Shown here one piece after another: positions 53,931-62,461 of a DNA stretch of 64,000 bases; the first letter of the stretch is position 1; the number at the start of each line of letters is the position of its first letter. The DNA is taken from assembly GCF_000622365.1 (NCBI RefSeq), contig NZ_JASC01000014.1, forward strand, positions 806,001 to 870,000, in the 5' to 3' direction. The position numbers and the translations under genes were made by a program. The DNA comes from Sulfitobacter noctilucae (GTDB lineage: Bacteria; Pseudomonadota; Alphaproteobacteria; Rhodobacterales; Rhodobacteraceae). A model generated the notes under the pieces. It made no database searches. It was not told the DNA's origin and saw nothing but the letters and a program-made list of their open reading frames with translations.

Positions 53931-54491
53931 TCAGCCGCCGCGAGAAAGTGCCGCGACGCCAGTGCGCGCAACTTCTGCGAGCCCCAGAGGGCGCATCAGG
54001 TCCGCGAAGGCGTCGATTTTATCCGGCGCGCCGGTGATTTCGAAAACAAAGCTTTCAAGCGTGCTGTCGACCACATTTGCCCGAAAGATATCGGCCAGTC
54101 GCAGCGCTTCGACCCGCTGTTCGCCCTTGCCGGACACCTTGAACATCGCCAGCTCCCGCTCGACACTGGCACCCTCAACGGTCAGATCATGCACTTCAAC
54201 CACTGAAACGATGCGGCCCAGTTGCGCCTTGATCTGCTCGATCACCTGCGGCGTGCCCGACGTGACGATGGTGATCCGGCTGAGGTGGCCGGTGTGGTCC
54301 ACCTCGGCCACAGTCAGGCTGTCGATGTTGTAGCCGCGACCGGAAAACAGACCGATGACACGCGCCAGAACCCCGGGTTCGTTTTCGACCAGAACGGCCA
54401 GGGTGTGGCGTTCGACCACATCCGAGAAATTAGGCCGTAGGTTGTAGGCGGAATGGCTGGTGGCGCCTTTTTTGATTTTTAGAGCTGACAT
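53931..54491 (-). CDS. ilvH: Acetolactate synthase, regulatory (small) subunit
   Basis: The small subunit of acetohydroxyacid synthase, which activates the large subunit and gives valine feedback inhibition. The 186-residue product has the N-terminal ACT domain (HTLAVLVENEPGVLARVIGLFSGRGYNI) with SLTVAEVDHTGHLSRITI, and a C-terminal dimer domain with SFVFEITGAPDKIDAF. The N-tail of about 25 residues is longer than in the enterobacterial IlvH. The ATG at 54491 follows AAGGAAC. It lies 69 bases after ilvB, and two 21-bp palindromes fill this gap. Confidence 0.95.
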   Translation of the reverse strand: MSALKIKKGATSHSAYNLRPNFSDVVERHTLAVLVENEPGVLARVIGLFSGRGYNIDSLTVAEVDHTGHLSRITIVTSGTPQVIEQIKAQLGRIVSVVEVHDLTVEGASVERELAMFKVSGKGEQRVEALRLADIFRANVVDSTLESFVFEITGAPDKIDAFADLMRPLGLAEVARTGVAALSRGG

Positions 54492-54514
54492 CTTTGGTTC
54501 CTTCATTCTTGCAT

Positions 54515-54558
54515 CGGAAACTTTCAAAGTTTCCGTCCGTTTTCTTTGAAAGAAAACG
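54515..54558. repeat. Two adjacent 21-bp palindromes between ilvB and ilvH
   Basis: The first (54515-54535) has arms CGGAAACTTT and AAAGTTTCCG, and the second (54538-54558) has arms CGTTTTCTTT and AAAGAAAACG. Each has a single central base and perfect arms, and TC separates them. They look like a REP-type intergenic element or RNA-processing hairpins. Confidence 0.75.
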
Positions 54559-54560
54559 AT

Positions 54561-56315
54561 CTACACCAACACCGCACCGTCCTTGTCGATGACCATTTGT
54601 GTATCGACATTCTCGCCCATAATCATCTCGTTGTGCGCTTTCCCTGACGGGATCATCGGATAGCAGTTCTCGTGCTTTTCAACGAGGCAATCAAAGATGA
54701 CCGGACCATCATGGTTCAACATCTCCATGATCGCATCATCCAGATCATCCGGGTCGGAGCACAGGATGCCCTTGGCGCCAAACGCTTCGGCCAGTTTCAC
54801 GAAATCAGGCAGGCTCTCGGACCAGCTGGACGAATAGCGTTCGCCATGCAGCAATTCCTGCCACTGGCGCACCATGCCAAGCCGTTCGTTGTTCAGGATG
54901 AATTGTTTGACGGGCAGATTGTACTGCATCGCCGTGCCCATCTCCTGCATGTTCATCAGCCACGATGCTTCGCCCGCCACGTTGATCACAGTGGCCTCCG
55001 GATGTGCCATCTGCACGCCGATTGACGCAGGGAAGCCATATCCCATGGTGCCAAGGCCACCCGAAGTCATCCAGCGGTTGGGATCTTCAAACCCCAGATA
55101 CTGCGCAGCCCACATCTGGTGTTGGCCCACTTCGGTACAGATATAGCGGTCGTGACCCTTGGTCAGTGCTTCAAGCCGCGCCAGCGCGTGCTGTGGCTTG
55201 ATCGTGCCGCCCTTCTGATTGAACTTCAGGCAATCCACCGCGCGCCATTCCTCGATCTGTTTCCACCATTTCGCCACAGCTTCGGAGTTGGTCTTGCGGC
55301 CACGCGACTTCCAGATCTTGAGCAGATCTTCCAGTACATGGCCCACATCGCCCATGATCGGGATGTCGACACGGATGACCTTGTTGATCGACGAAGGATC
55401 AATGTCGATATGTGCCTTTTTGGACTTCGGGCTGAACAGGTCGACCACACCGGTGATCCGGTCGTCAAAGCGCGCCCCGATGTTAATCATCAGATCGCAG
55501 CCGTGCATTGCCATGTTCGCTTCATAAAGCCCGTGCATCCCCAGCATACCGAGCCATTTGTCACCGGACGCCGGATAACAGCCGAGACCCATGAGGGTAG
55601 AGGTGATGGGAAAGCCAGTGGCCTCGACCAGTTCGCGCAACAATTGGCTGGCCCCGGGACCGGAGTTGATCACGCCGCCACCGGTGTAGAACACAGGGCG
55701 CTTGGCTTTCTCGATGGCGGCGACCAATTCGGTGATTGCCTCCAGATCGCCTTTCAACTGCGGTTGGTACCGCGAGGTCGAGGGCGCCTTGGGCGTATAG
55801 GTGCCGGTGGCAAACTGCACGTCTTTCGGGATGTCGATCAGCACCGGACCGGGACGGCCCGAGGTTGCGACATGAAACGCCTCATGCACAACCCCGGACA
55901 GTTTATCGGTCTCTTTCACCAGCCAGTTGTGTTTGGTGCAGGGGCGGGTGATGCCAACGGTGTCGGCTTCCTGAAATGCATCCGATCCGATCATGAATGT
56001 TGGTACCTGTCCGGTCAGCACCACCAGCGGAATGGAGTCCATCAAGGCGTCTGTCAAACCGGTCACCGCATTTGTCGCACCGGGACCAGAGGTCACCAAC
56101 ACAACACCGGGCTTTCCGGTCGAGCGCGCGTACCCTTCGGCGGCATGCACCGCACCCTGTTCGTGGCGCACCAGAATATGCTTGATCGAATTTTGCTGAA
56201 ATACCTCGTCATAGATCGGTAGGACCGCGCCGCCGGGATATCCGAATACGGTGTCGACACCTTGATCAATCAAGGCTTGGACGATCATTTTGGCTCCGGT
56301 CATTTTGCGTGTCAT
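54561..56315 (-). CDS. ilvB: Acetolactate synthase, catalytic (large) subunit
   Basis: A TPP- and FAD-dependent enzyme for the first shared step of valine, leucine and isoleucine synthesis. The 584-residue product has the TPP-activating glutamate in VRHEQGAVHAAEGYAR, GPGATNAVTGL, the central FAD domain (GARFDDRITG), and the TPP/Mg motif NVAGEASWLMNMQEM, where the usual GDGS/GDAS is GEAS. The ATG at 56315 follows GGAGC. The stop of the attenuator leader lies about 90 bases upstream, so expression depends on it. It is followed by ilvH. Confidence 0.96.
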   Translation of the reverse strand: MTRKMTGAKMIVQALIDQGVDTVFGYPGGAVLPIYDEVFQQNSIKHILVRHEQGAVHAAEGYARSTGKPGVVLVTSGPGATNAVTGLTDALMDSIPLVVLTGQVPTFMIGSDAFQEADTVGITRPCTKHNWLVKETDKLSGVVHEAFHVATSGRPGPVLIDIPKDVQFATGTYTPKAPSTSRYQPQLKGDLEAITELVAAIEKAKRPVFYTGGGVINSGPGASQLLRELVEATGFPITSTLMGLGCYPASGDKWLGMLGMHGLYEANMAMHGCDLMINIGARFDDRITGVVDLFSPKSKKAHIDIDPSSINKVIRVDIPIMGDVGHVLEDLLKIWKSRGRKTNSEAVAKWWKQIEEWRAVDCLKFNQKGGTIKPQHALARLEALTKGHDRYICTEVGQHQMWAAQYLGFEDPNRWMTSGGLGTMGYGFPASIGVQMAHPEATVINVAGEASWLMNMQEMGTAMQYNLPVKQFILNNERLGMVRQWQELLHGERYSSSWSESLPDFVKLAEAFGAKGILCSDPDDLDDAIMEMLNHDGPVIFDCLVEKHENCYPMIPSGKAHNEMIMGENVDTQMVIDKDGAVLV

Positions 56316-56353
56316 GGTCTTGCTCCGTGAGGCGTTCAGTTTCTGTGGCGCAT

Positions 56354-56421
56354 AAAAAAGCCCCCGAGGATGTCGGGGGCGCATGGGATCGAATATGGTT
56401 AACCGTTACCGGCCCATGCGC
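56354..56421 (-). promoter_or_regulatory. Attenuator of the ilvBH operon
   Basis: On the minus strand, GCCCCCGA (56380-56373) pairs with TCGGGGGC (56367-56360) and runs into TTTTTT, an intrinsic terminator. A competing 9-bp stem pairs GCGCATGGG (56421-56413, inside the leader codons) with CCCATGCGC (56387-56379) and shares two bases with the terminator arm. A ribosome stalled at the Val/Ile codons frees the first arm and favours read-through. Confidence 0.85.
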
Positions 56422-56453
56422 GTGTGTCCTACGATGACGACTAGTTCTGTCAT
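56406..56453 (-). CDS. ilv leader peptide (MTELVVIVGHTRMGR)
   Basis: A 15-residue open frame with an AAGGAG site nine bases before its ATG. Five consecutive codons for Leu, Val, Val, Ile and Val make it a sensor for branched-chain aminoacyl-tRNA supply. Its last codons, for Arg, Met and Gly, cover the arm of the antiterminator stem, so a ribosome that reaches the stop blocks that stem and lets the terminator form. It is too short for routine gene calling but is almost surely translated. Confidence 0.85.
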   Translation of the reverse strand: MTELVVIVGHTRMGR

Positions 56454-56483
56454 GCCTAAAGGCTCCTTACTGCGTTTGCGGAC

Positions 56484-56510
56484 ATTATGAAGGCTGATCG
56501 GAGGCGTCAA
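56484..56510 (-). promoter_or_regulatory. Sigma-70 promoter of the ilv operon
   Basis: On the minus strand, TTGACG (56510-56505) is followed after 15 bases by CATAAT (56489-56484); a register two bases later gives TAATGT with 17 bases. The leader peptide ATG is about 30 bases on. Confidence 0.6.
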
Positions 56511-56529
56511 CAGGGAATTTCGTGAAAAT

Positions 56530-56557
56530 ATGTCGCAGCGGTCGATTTTTGCGACAT
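56530..56557. promoter_or_regulatory. Dyad upstream of the ilv promoter
   Basis: ATGTCGCA-N12-TGCGACAT, two perfect 8-bp arms, centred about 35 bases upstream of the -35 box. The place fits an activator such as an Lrp- or LysR-type protein; no regulator is named by it. Confidence 0.4.
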
Positions 56558-56919
56558 TATATTTCGTTTGGCGGGTCTCTGGTGAAATAACACGGGTTTG
56601 CGCGGCGCGTTTCAAGGGTTAGCCGCTAAAAAGGGAAAGAAATCCGGGCGAACAGGGATACCCGAGGCTGGCTTCTGGCCGGTCAGTGCAGATGTGAAGA
56701 AACCGGCGAGCTTGCCCTGTATCTCGCTAATCGCAATGTAGAAATCCGGTATGCCGGTTGCTGCGCAAGGAGCGCCGGACGACCTCGATGGGTTTGCCAG
56801 AGCTTGAACCCAGGCAGCGCCATGCTTTTCCACCCATCCAATGACCGATTGCTGTAGACCTGCTATGCAGGCGACTTGCGTCGCGGATATGACCACACTG
56901 ATTTTCGGAGTGCGCCAGG
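56558..56919. other. Non-coding stretch before the cyclase pseudogene
   Basis: About 360 bases with no gene that I can support. A 104-codon open frame on the minus strand (56926-56612) has no family resemblance and no ribosome-binding site. Together with the pseudogene beside it, this may be decayed sequence. Confidence 0.4.
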
Positions 56920-57878
56920 ATGACACGGAACTCGCCAGAACTCCTATCGGTATGCCGGCGATGGCTTGATGCGGTTCAAGACGGGCGCGGGAATGAAATC
57001 GAGAATATACTCACGGACCGGGATCATATGCTGTTCATCGGCACTGGACAGGATGAACTGTGGTCTGGTGTCGCTGTGCAGTCCGCAATTGCTGAGTTTT
57101 TCGGCTCAATTCCAACAATTATCAAACAGGAAGAGACCTTTGGCGAAGCCTACGAAAACGGTCGTGTGGGGTGGGTCTGTTTCGCGCACAATGTGACTTT
57201 GGCGCATGAGCCGGACAAAGTGGTCGCTGTTCGAAACACCCTGATCTTTGCGCTTGAAGACGGGATCTGGAAGATGGTGCACCGGCATGGCTCCGTTCCT
57301 CTTGCGAACGAAAAGTTTGTCGGCTTCAAACAAACAGCAATTGCGGATCTGGTTGCTGCAACTGCAGAGGGTTTAACGATTGACCAGCAAGACGGCAAGC
57401 GTCTGTCATGTTCACCGCCATTGTGAATTCGTCAGGGCTGGCGTCGGTCATGGGCGACCGTTTGTGGACATCGGAGGTGTCGCAGCACTTCAGTCAACTC
57501 AAACAGATCATCGAAGAAGAGAAGGGGCAGTTCGTAAAATCCTTGGGAGACGGGACACTCTCCAGCTTCCCGAAACCTGCTTTGGCGCTTGAGGCGGCGC
57601 GGCGTATTCACGAGGCAATCAAAGTGTCAGACGGCCCCGCAATCTCGTTGCGCATCGGGATCCACACCGGAAAGGGTGTTCGGAAGGATGATGATTTCTT
57701 TGAATCGGTCGTCAACAAGGCCGCACGGATCGCGACAATTGCGAAGCCAGATGAAACCTGGGTGTCAAATGTCACATAAGATCTGATTGATCAGGACGCA
57801 GGCTACACTCTGGCCAAGGCCGGTCGTTTCGAATTGGATGGGCTGGAGGGCATGCATGCGATCTGGTCATCGACCTAA
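56920..57878 (+). pseudogene. Broken NTF2-like plus class III adenylate cyclase gene
   Basis: Two adjacent frames give parts of one fusion protein. The first (56920-57426) encodes a SnoaL/NTF2-like domain: RWLDAVQDGRGNEIENIL, GTGQDELWSG, WVCFAHNVTL and DGIWKMVHRHGSVPL. The next frame opens at about 57408 with MFTAIVNSSGLASVMGDRLW, the start of a class III cyclase catalytic domain, then SLGDGTLSSF, LRIGIHTGKG and VVNKAARIATIAKPDETWVS. A frameshift near 57400-57408 separates the halves. A TAA at 57777 then interrupts the second; past it the same frame continues for 32 codons with family-like sequence (GRFELDGLEG) to a stop at 57878. The metal-binding position after MFT is Ala where active cyclases have Asp, so activity was lost in any case. 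Confidence 0.75.
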
Positions 57879-57955
57879 AGCTTCGTGCCCAGCCGGTTTG
57901 GGAATGATCTTCGGATGCCATTTGCCCGATAGCTTTTTTCTTCTAAGCAAGCCTA

Positions 57956-58600
57956 TCACAGCCGCACGCCGGTCCCCTGCAATACACCATGTTCCAGCGC
58001 ATAGCGGGTCAGGCCAGCGGTGCTGGAGATACCAAGCTTGCGTTTGATGTTCTTACGGTGCGTCTCTACCGTGCGAACCGAAATATCCAGCACGCCTGCG
58101 ACTTCTTTGTTTGAACGGCCCGAAGCCAGCTGCAACAGGATGGTCTGCTCGCGCTCTGTCAATGCCTCGCGGGCGCCGTTCATCTTGGGCGCGATGGAGC
58201 CTTGCGCGCCCGTGCATAGATACCGCTCGCCTCCCATCACCACATCAATCGCTTTCCGGATCTCTTCTGTCGGCACATCTTTCAGCAGATAACCCATCGC
58301 GCCGTGGCTAAGCGCCGAGGCGATGTATTCCGGATTGTCATGCATCGACAGAATAACAATGCGCGTGCCGGGACGGCGCTCCAGCACCATTTCCGTTGCA
58401 GTCAGTCCGCCAATATCAGGCATATTCAAATCCATAAGGATCACATCGGGGTTCAGCTCCTCGAGCTGGTCAATGACAGCACGCCCGTTGCTGAGCGTGC
58501 CGATCACGGTGATATCGTCATAGCTTTCAAGAATGGATTGAATGCCCTCGGCGACCATCGGGTGATCATCGACAATAACAACGCGAATTGACTGACTCAT
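57956..58600 (-). CDS. LuxR/NarL-family response regulator (MctR-like)
   Basis: A 214-residue response regulator. The receiver domain has VIVDDHPMV, the phospho-Asp in VILMDLNMPDIGG (about residue 57) and the lysine in GYLLKDVP. The C-terminal LuxR helix-turn-helix has LTEREQTILLQLASGRSNKEVAGVLDIS and VETHRKNIKRKLG. It overlaps the histidine kinase gene by four bases. The pair diverges from the second TRAP operon, the same layout as described for the Rhodobacter mctSR-mctPQM monocarboxylate system, so control of this transporter is likely. Confidence 0.92.
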   Translation of the reverse strand: MSQSIRVVIVDDHPMVAEGIQSILESYDDITVIGTLSNGRAVIDQLEELNPDVILMDLNMPDIGGLTATEMVLERRPGTRIVILSMHDNPEYIASALSHGAMGYLLKDVPTEEIRKAIDVVMGGERYLCTGAQGSIAPKMNGAREALTEREQTILLQLASGRSNKEVAGVLDISVRTVETHRKNIKRKLGISSTAGLTRYALEHGVLQGTGVRL

Positions 58601-60018
58601 TCAGCGGCTTCCTTGGGTTGATCGGTGCTTTCCGGCGGCAGCATATGGCTGAGCGGGACGGTAGCTTCAATAGTGGTGCCACTCCCCTTGGTCGCCTGGA
58701 TCTCCAATGTGCCGCGCAACTGCTCCATCCGTTCTTGCATGTTGCGCAGGCCCAGCCCGGCCGAGGCTGCGGATCGGTTATCGCCAAGTCCGCGTCCGTT
58801 GTCACTGATGCGCAGGGTCGCACCCCGCCGGTGGCCGCGCAATTTGACCTCTATGCGCGTTGCACCGGCGTGCCGTTCGATGTTGGTCAAGGCCTCTTGG
58901 GCTATGCGGTAGAGTGCGATCTTTGCTTCATTGTCCAGACGGTTGCGAAACACCACCGTATGGAATTCACAGATGATGCCGGTGCGGGCCTCGAATTCTT
59001 CTGTCAGCGTCTTTAACGCCGGACCAAGGCCCAGATCATCCAGCACACCGGGGCGCAAATCGCGGCTGATGCGGCGGACTTCCGTGATCGCCTCGCTCAG
59101 CGACCCGATGCCTTTGCCCAAAGGCTCATCCGCGCTTGCATCGCCGCGTTCCAGCTTGCGCCGCGCATTTTCCAAGGCATAGCGCACACCGACCAAAATC
59201 TGGCTGATGCCATCGTGCAATTCCCGCGCCACACGGCCACGCTCCTCTTCCTGAGCGTCAAAAACCCGTTGGGCGAGCTTTTTCAACTTGGCATCCGCAA
59301 GACGGCGTTCCCGCAGATTGATCAGCATGCCGGTGCCAAAAACAATCAGTAGGGCCACAAGTGTGATCCCGCCGATATGCACAAAGGTCCGCTGCACGCG
59401 CCGCTCCACATCCGCCCGTGCCGTGGCGATGGACCCTAACACATCGTCGATAAACACACCTGTCCCCACTGCCCACCGCCAGGAGGGAAAAGAGGTGACA
59501 TAGGTGATCATCCGCGCCTCCTGTCCGGTTTCAGTCTTGGGCCAGAGATAGCTGTGATAGCCGGCGCCGTCGCGGGCTATGCGGATCAACTCATCCACCA
59601 CGGGTGTGCCTTCGCTGTCGGTCTCGCCCGACCAATTCACGTTGATCCGGTCCGTCTGGCGCGGGCTGACCAATTGGGTGCCGTCATAATCATAGACAAA
59701 GAACTGTCCCTCTTCGCCATAGATCATTGCCGACAGGATCTGGGCCACGCTTTCTTTGGCAAGGTCATCGTCGGGGGCGGCATTGCCATAGATAAAGTAG
59801 AACCCGTTGCGGGCCTGCGTAACGTAATTGCGTAGCTCGGCCTTCTTGGCATCAATGAGCTGGGTTTCGAGCGTAAAGATCTCGCGTTCGGCCAGCGCGC
59901 GCGCTTGCAACGCCACCAGCACGGCAATGGCGGCCACCGCAAAGATCAGGGGGATCGTCGCCAGCAGCGTCAGCTTTTGGGCATAGCTGAAGGTGTATCG
60001 GGGCAGAAACCAGTGCAT
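58597..60018 (-). CDS. Cache-domain sensor histidine kinase (MctS-like)
   Basis: A 473-residue sensor kinase of the NarX/DegS class. A first membrane helix at about residues 16-40 and a second near 205-228 flank a single-Cache periplasmic domain (MIYGEEGQFFVYDYDGTQLVSPR, then SFPSWRWAVGTGVFIDD). The HisKA_3 domain has RVARELHDGISQILVGVRYAL with the phospho-histidine, and the ATPase domain has EALTNIERHAGA and GLGLRNMQERM. Small organic acids are common ligands of such Cache domains. The ATG at 60018 lacks a ribosome-binding site; a TTG at 60048 is a weaker choice. Confidence 0.9.
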   Translation of the reverse strand: MHWFLPRYTFSYAQKLTLLATIPLIFAVAAIAVLVALQARALAEREIFTLETQLIDAKKAELRNYVTQARNGFYFIYGNAAPDDDLAKESVAQILSAMIYGEEGQFFVYDYDGTQLVSPRQTDRINVNWSGETDSEGTPVVDELIRIARDGAGYHSYLWPKTETGQEARMITYVTSFPSWRWAVGTGVFIDDVLGSIATARADVERRVQRTFVHIGGITLVALLIVFGTGMLINLRERRLADAKLKKLAQRVFDAQEEERGRVARELHDGISQILVGVRYALENARRKLERGDASADEPLGKGIGSLSEAITEVRRISRDLRPGVLDDLGLGPALKTLTEEFEARTGIICEFHTVVFRNRLDNEAKIALYRIAQEALTNIERHAGATRIEVKLRGHRRGATLRISDNGRGLGDNRSAASAGLGLRNMQERMEQLRGTLEIQATKGSGTTIEATVPLSHMLPPESTDQPKEAAE

Positions 60019-60160
60019 GTGCGATTCGATACGCCGAATCGACGGCAATTCAAAGAGCCGCAGGATTTGCAGGTCTGCGCAGAGTTGGGATCAAACCATG
60101 TTAACGGCAAAAAGTTCATTGATTTCAAATCGGTATGCCGAAATTACTGTCTCTCTCCGT

Positions 60161-60173
60161 AATACTAGGTATT
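60161..60173. promoter_or_regulatory. Dyad in the kinase/TRAP divergent region
   Basis: AATAC-TAG-GTATT, a 13-base dyad of the TAC-N3-GTA kind that NarL-type regulators often bind. It lies about 100 bases before the binding-protein gene and may be the response-regulator site. Confidence 0.35.
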
Positions 60174-60270
60174 TTACTTTCCGAACGCCACGTTACGGTA
60201 CGCCCACTTGAAACGACCCGCAGCCGCAAAAAGACGGTATGCGGGCATCCTACTCGGGAGGAGTAACCCT

Positions 60271-61359
60271 ATGGACCGTCGTTCATTTCTGAAGACATCC
60301 GCGCTTGGCGGCACAGCCGCCGCCGCAACCACACTCGCCGCACCTGCCTATGCGCAAGGCAAGCGAACGCTGACAATGGTCACATCATGGCCACGCGGTT
60401 TTGCCGTTCTGGACGATGCGGCAACGTATCTGAACAACATGGTCAACGAGATGTCTGACGGCACTCTGACAATCGACAAAAAAGCCCCCGGCGAACTGGT
60501 TGGCGCTTTTGAAGTGTTTGACGCTGTTTCATCCGGTCAGGCCGACATGTACCACGCTGCTGACTATTATTTCATAGGTCAGCACCCGGCATATGCCTAT
60601 TACACGGCTGTTCCTTTCGGCGGCACGGCGCAAGAGCTGACCAATTGGTACCACCACGGCGGCGGTCACGAGCTGCACAACGAGCTGGGCGAGATCTTTA
60701 ACCTCAAGTCCTTCCTCGCAGGCAACTCCGGCTCGCAGTCCGGTGGCTGGTTCCGGAACGAAATCAAATCTGCTGCAGACTTCAACGGTCTCAAGTTCCG
60801 CATGCCCGGCCTTGGCGGCAAGGTTCTGGGTGAGCTGGGCGCATCCGTTCAGAACATTCCGGGCGGCGAACTTTACCAGGCGCTGTCTTCGGGTGCTCTG
60901 GATGGTCTGGAATGGGTTGGACCCTTCGCAGACGAGCGCGCGGGCTTCCAGGAAGTTGCCAAAGTCTATTACACAGCGGGCTTCCACGAGCCAGGTTCCG
61001 GCCTGACCGCGGCGGTGAACCTTGATGTGTTCAACGAACTGTCCCCAGCGCACCAGAAGATCATCGAATACGCAGCGATGGCGACAACGCACACGCAGCT
61101 GGCTGAAACACTGGCCAACAACGGCGCGGCCCTTGCGCGCCTGCAGCAGCAGGGTGTGAAAACCATGCAGTTCTCCGACGATGTCTGGGATGCATTTGGT
61201 GCCGCATCTGCCAAGGTGATGGACGAAAACATGGGCGACGAGTTGTTCGCACGGACCCGCGAAAGCTTTGAAGCCTCACTCACGTCTTCTGCTGAATGGC
61301 TGTCGAAATCAGACGCCTTCTACGTCGAGCAGCGCGAGCGTGTACGCGCGAACATGTAA
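60271..61359 (+). CDS. TRAP binding protein, TakP/MctP type, with Tat signal
   Basis: A 362-residue periplasmic binding protein of the TakP/DctP2 group, which binds 2-oxoacids or other monocarboxylates. The N-terminus MDRRSFLK is a twin-arginine signal, followed by a hydrophobic stretch ending in AAPAYAQ. Family motifs are VTSWPRGFAVLDD, the NWYHHGGG loop, SQSGGWFRNEI with the carboxylate-binding arginine, and LDGLEWVGPFADE. Tat export suggests folding before export. GGGAGGAG precedes the ATG. The divergent two-component genes and the permease genes downstream complete the system. Confidence 0.92.
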   Translation: MDRRSFLKTSALGGTAAAATTLAAPAYAQGKRTLTMVTSWPRGFAVLDDAATYLNNMVNEMSDGTLTIDKKAPGELVGAFEVFDAVSSGQADMYHAADYYFIGQHPAYAYYTAVPFGGTAQELTNWYHHGGGHELHNELGEIFNLKSFLAGNSGSQSGGWFRNEIKSAADFNGLKFRMPGLGGKVLGELGASVQNIPGGELYQALSSGALDGLEWVGPFADERAGFQEVAKVYYTAGFHEPGSGLTAAVNLDVFNELSPAHQKIIEYAAMATTHTQLAETLANNGAALARLQQQGVKTMQFSDDVWDAFGAASAKVMDENMGDELFARTRESFEASLTSSAEWLSKSDAFYVEQRERVRANM

Positions 61360-61380
61360 GCGACACCGCTTTTTACGAAT

Positions 61381-61409
61381 TCAAGGGCCGCGCTTTTCGC
61401 GGCCCTTGA
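61381..61409 (+). other. Intercistronic hairpin after the TRAP binding-protein gene
   Basis: A perfect 12-bp stem, TCAAGGGCCGCG (61381-61392) with CGCGGCCCTTGA (61398-61409), and a 5-base loop. No T-run follows. It holds the same place as the hairpin after dctP at 17321. Confidence 0.65.
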
Positions 61410-61492
61410 TGCACATTAAGAACAATGCGCGGCAATGACCGCATCTGCACGCAGAAGGGACACCTCCCGGACGCAAGCGGGGAGGGGAGTTT

Positions 61493-62461
61493 ATGGAAAA
61501 CGACGTAGTATGCGAGGGATTTTTCCGCGCAGCTGAGGGCGCAAAGATCAGCTGCCTTGATAAATTCCAGGACGGTGGATTGATCCAGTTCATCTTAGGC
61601 AATTTTCTGGAAGCCTTTTACAACTTTTTCGCCGCCGTCTTGCAGCCACAGCTTTGGCTGGACTGGTCCAATTCCGAAGCGCTGATGCGGTTCATCTATT
61701 ATGGCGCATCGGTCGAATTCTTCTTTGTCTGTTTTGTGGGTCTGCTGGTGCTGACCGCGTTTGCCATGTGGCACCGCCCGTTGATGTGGGCTGTCGTACG
61801 GGGGCTGGAATGGTTCGGCAACGGCATAGGGCGCCTGTTTGCCTGGGCCGGTCTGATCATGGTGATCCAGCAGATTATCATCGTCTTCATGCAACGCATT
61901 TTCACACGCCCCGATATCTCGGTCGGGTTTGGCATCCCGCTGCAATTCGACATTTCGTGGTTCGCCGAAGAGTTGAAGCTTTTCAACGCGTTGGTGGTCT
62001 GTCTTTGTGTCAGCTACACCTTTATCCAAGGCGGCCATGTGCGGGTTGACCTGTTCTATGCCGGCGCAAAATTCCGCACCAAAAAGATCGTCGATATGTT
62101 TGGTGCGGTGTTCTTCATGCTGCCTTTCGCTGTGGTAACATGGCTTTACGGCTGGTTCTTCATGTGGCGTCATCTGGTCACGCCGAACCCGTCCGCCTCT
62201 GACTCGCTAGAGCTTTTGCTACGCAAATCGCGGGTTCTGAAGTGGAACGTTGAAACCATCGGGTTCTCGCCCAATGGGTTCAACGGTTACTTCATCTTCA
62301 AAGTCCTGCTGTGCCTATTCTGCGTGATGGTGATGTTGCAAGCCATTGCCATCTTCTACCGCAGTTATTGCGAGTTCATGGAAGGCCCGGAGTCTGAAAA
62401 TAAATACCTCGACAAGGACACCCTTGGCGAAGGCGAAGAAGCATACGAGGGAACACACTGA
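61493..62461 (+). CDS. TRAP transporter small permease, long form
   Basis: A 322-residue DctQ-type membrane protein, much longer than the roughly 170-230 residues of usual DctQ. The four core helices are recognisable (for example LIMVIQQIIIVFMQRIF, VVCLCVSYTFIQGGHVRVDLFY and GAVFFMLPFAVVTWLYGWFF). The additions are an N-terminal region of about 110 residues with two more hydrophobic segments and an acidic C-tail. This long form goes with the TakP-type binding proteins. A GGGAGGGGAG site precedes the ATG, and its stop overlaps the next gene (TGATG). Confidence 0.9.
   Translation: MENDVVCEGFFRAAEGAKISCLDKFQDGGLIQFILGNFLEAFYNFFAAVLQPQLWLDWSNSEALMRFIYYGASVEFFFVCFVGLLVLTAFAMWHRPLMWAVVRGLEWFGNGIGRLFAWAGLIMVIQQIIIVFMQRIFTRPDISVGFGIPLQFDISWFAEELKLFNALVVCLCVSYTFIQGGHVRVDLFYAGAKFRTKKIVDMFGAVFFMLPFAVVTWLYGWFFMWRHLVTPNPSASDSLELLLRKSRVLKWNVETIGFSPNGFNGYFIFKVLLCLFCVMVMLQAIAIFYRSYCEFMEGPESENKYLDKDTLGEGEEAYEGTH

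Noticed and set aside
56612-56926. A 104-codon frame on the minus strand before the ilv promoter
   Set aside because: No family resemblance, no ribosome-binding site, and overlap with the start of the cyclase pseudogene on the other strand.
60022-60041. CGATTCG-N6-CGAATCG dyad next to the kinase start
   Set aside because: Arms are perfect, but it lies directly before the chosen start codon and overlaps a possible upstream start, so it may be coding or chance. I did not list it as a regulatory site.
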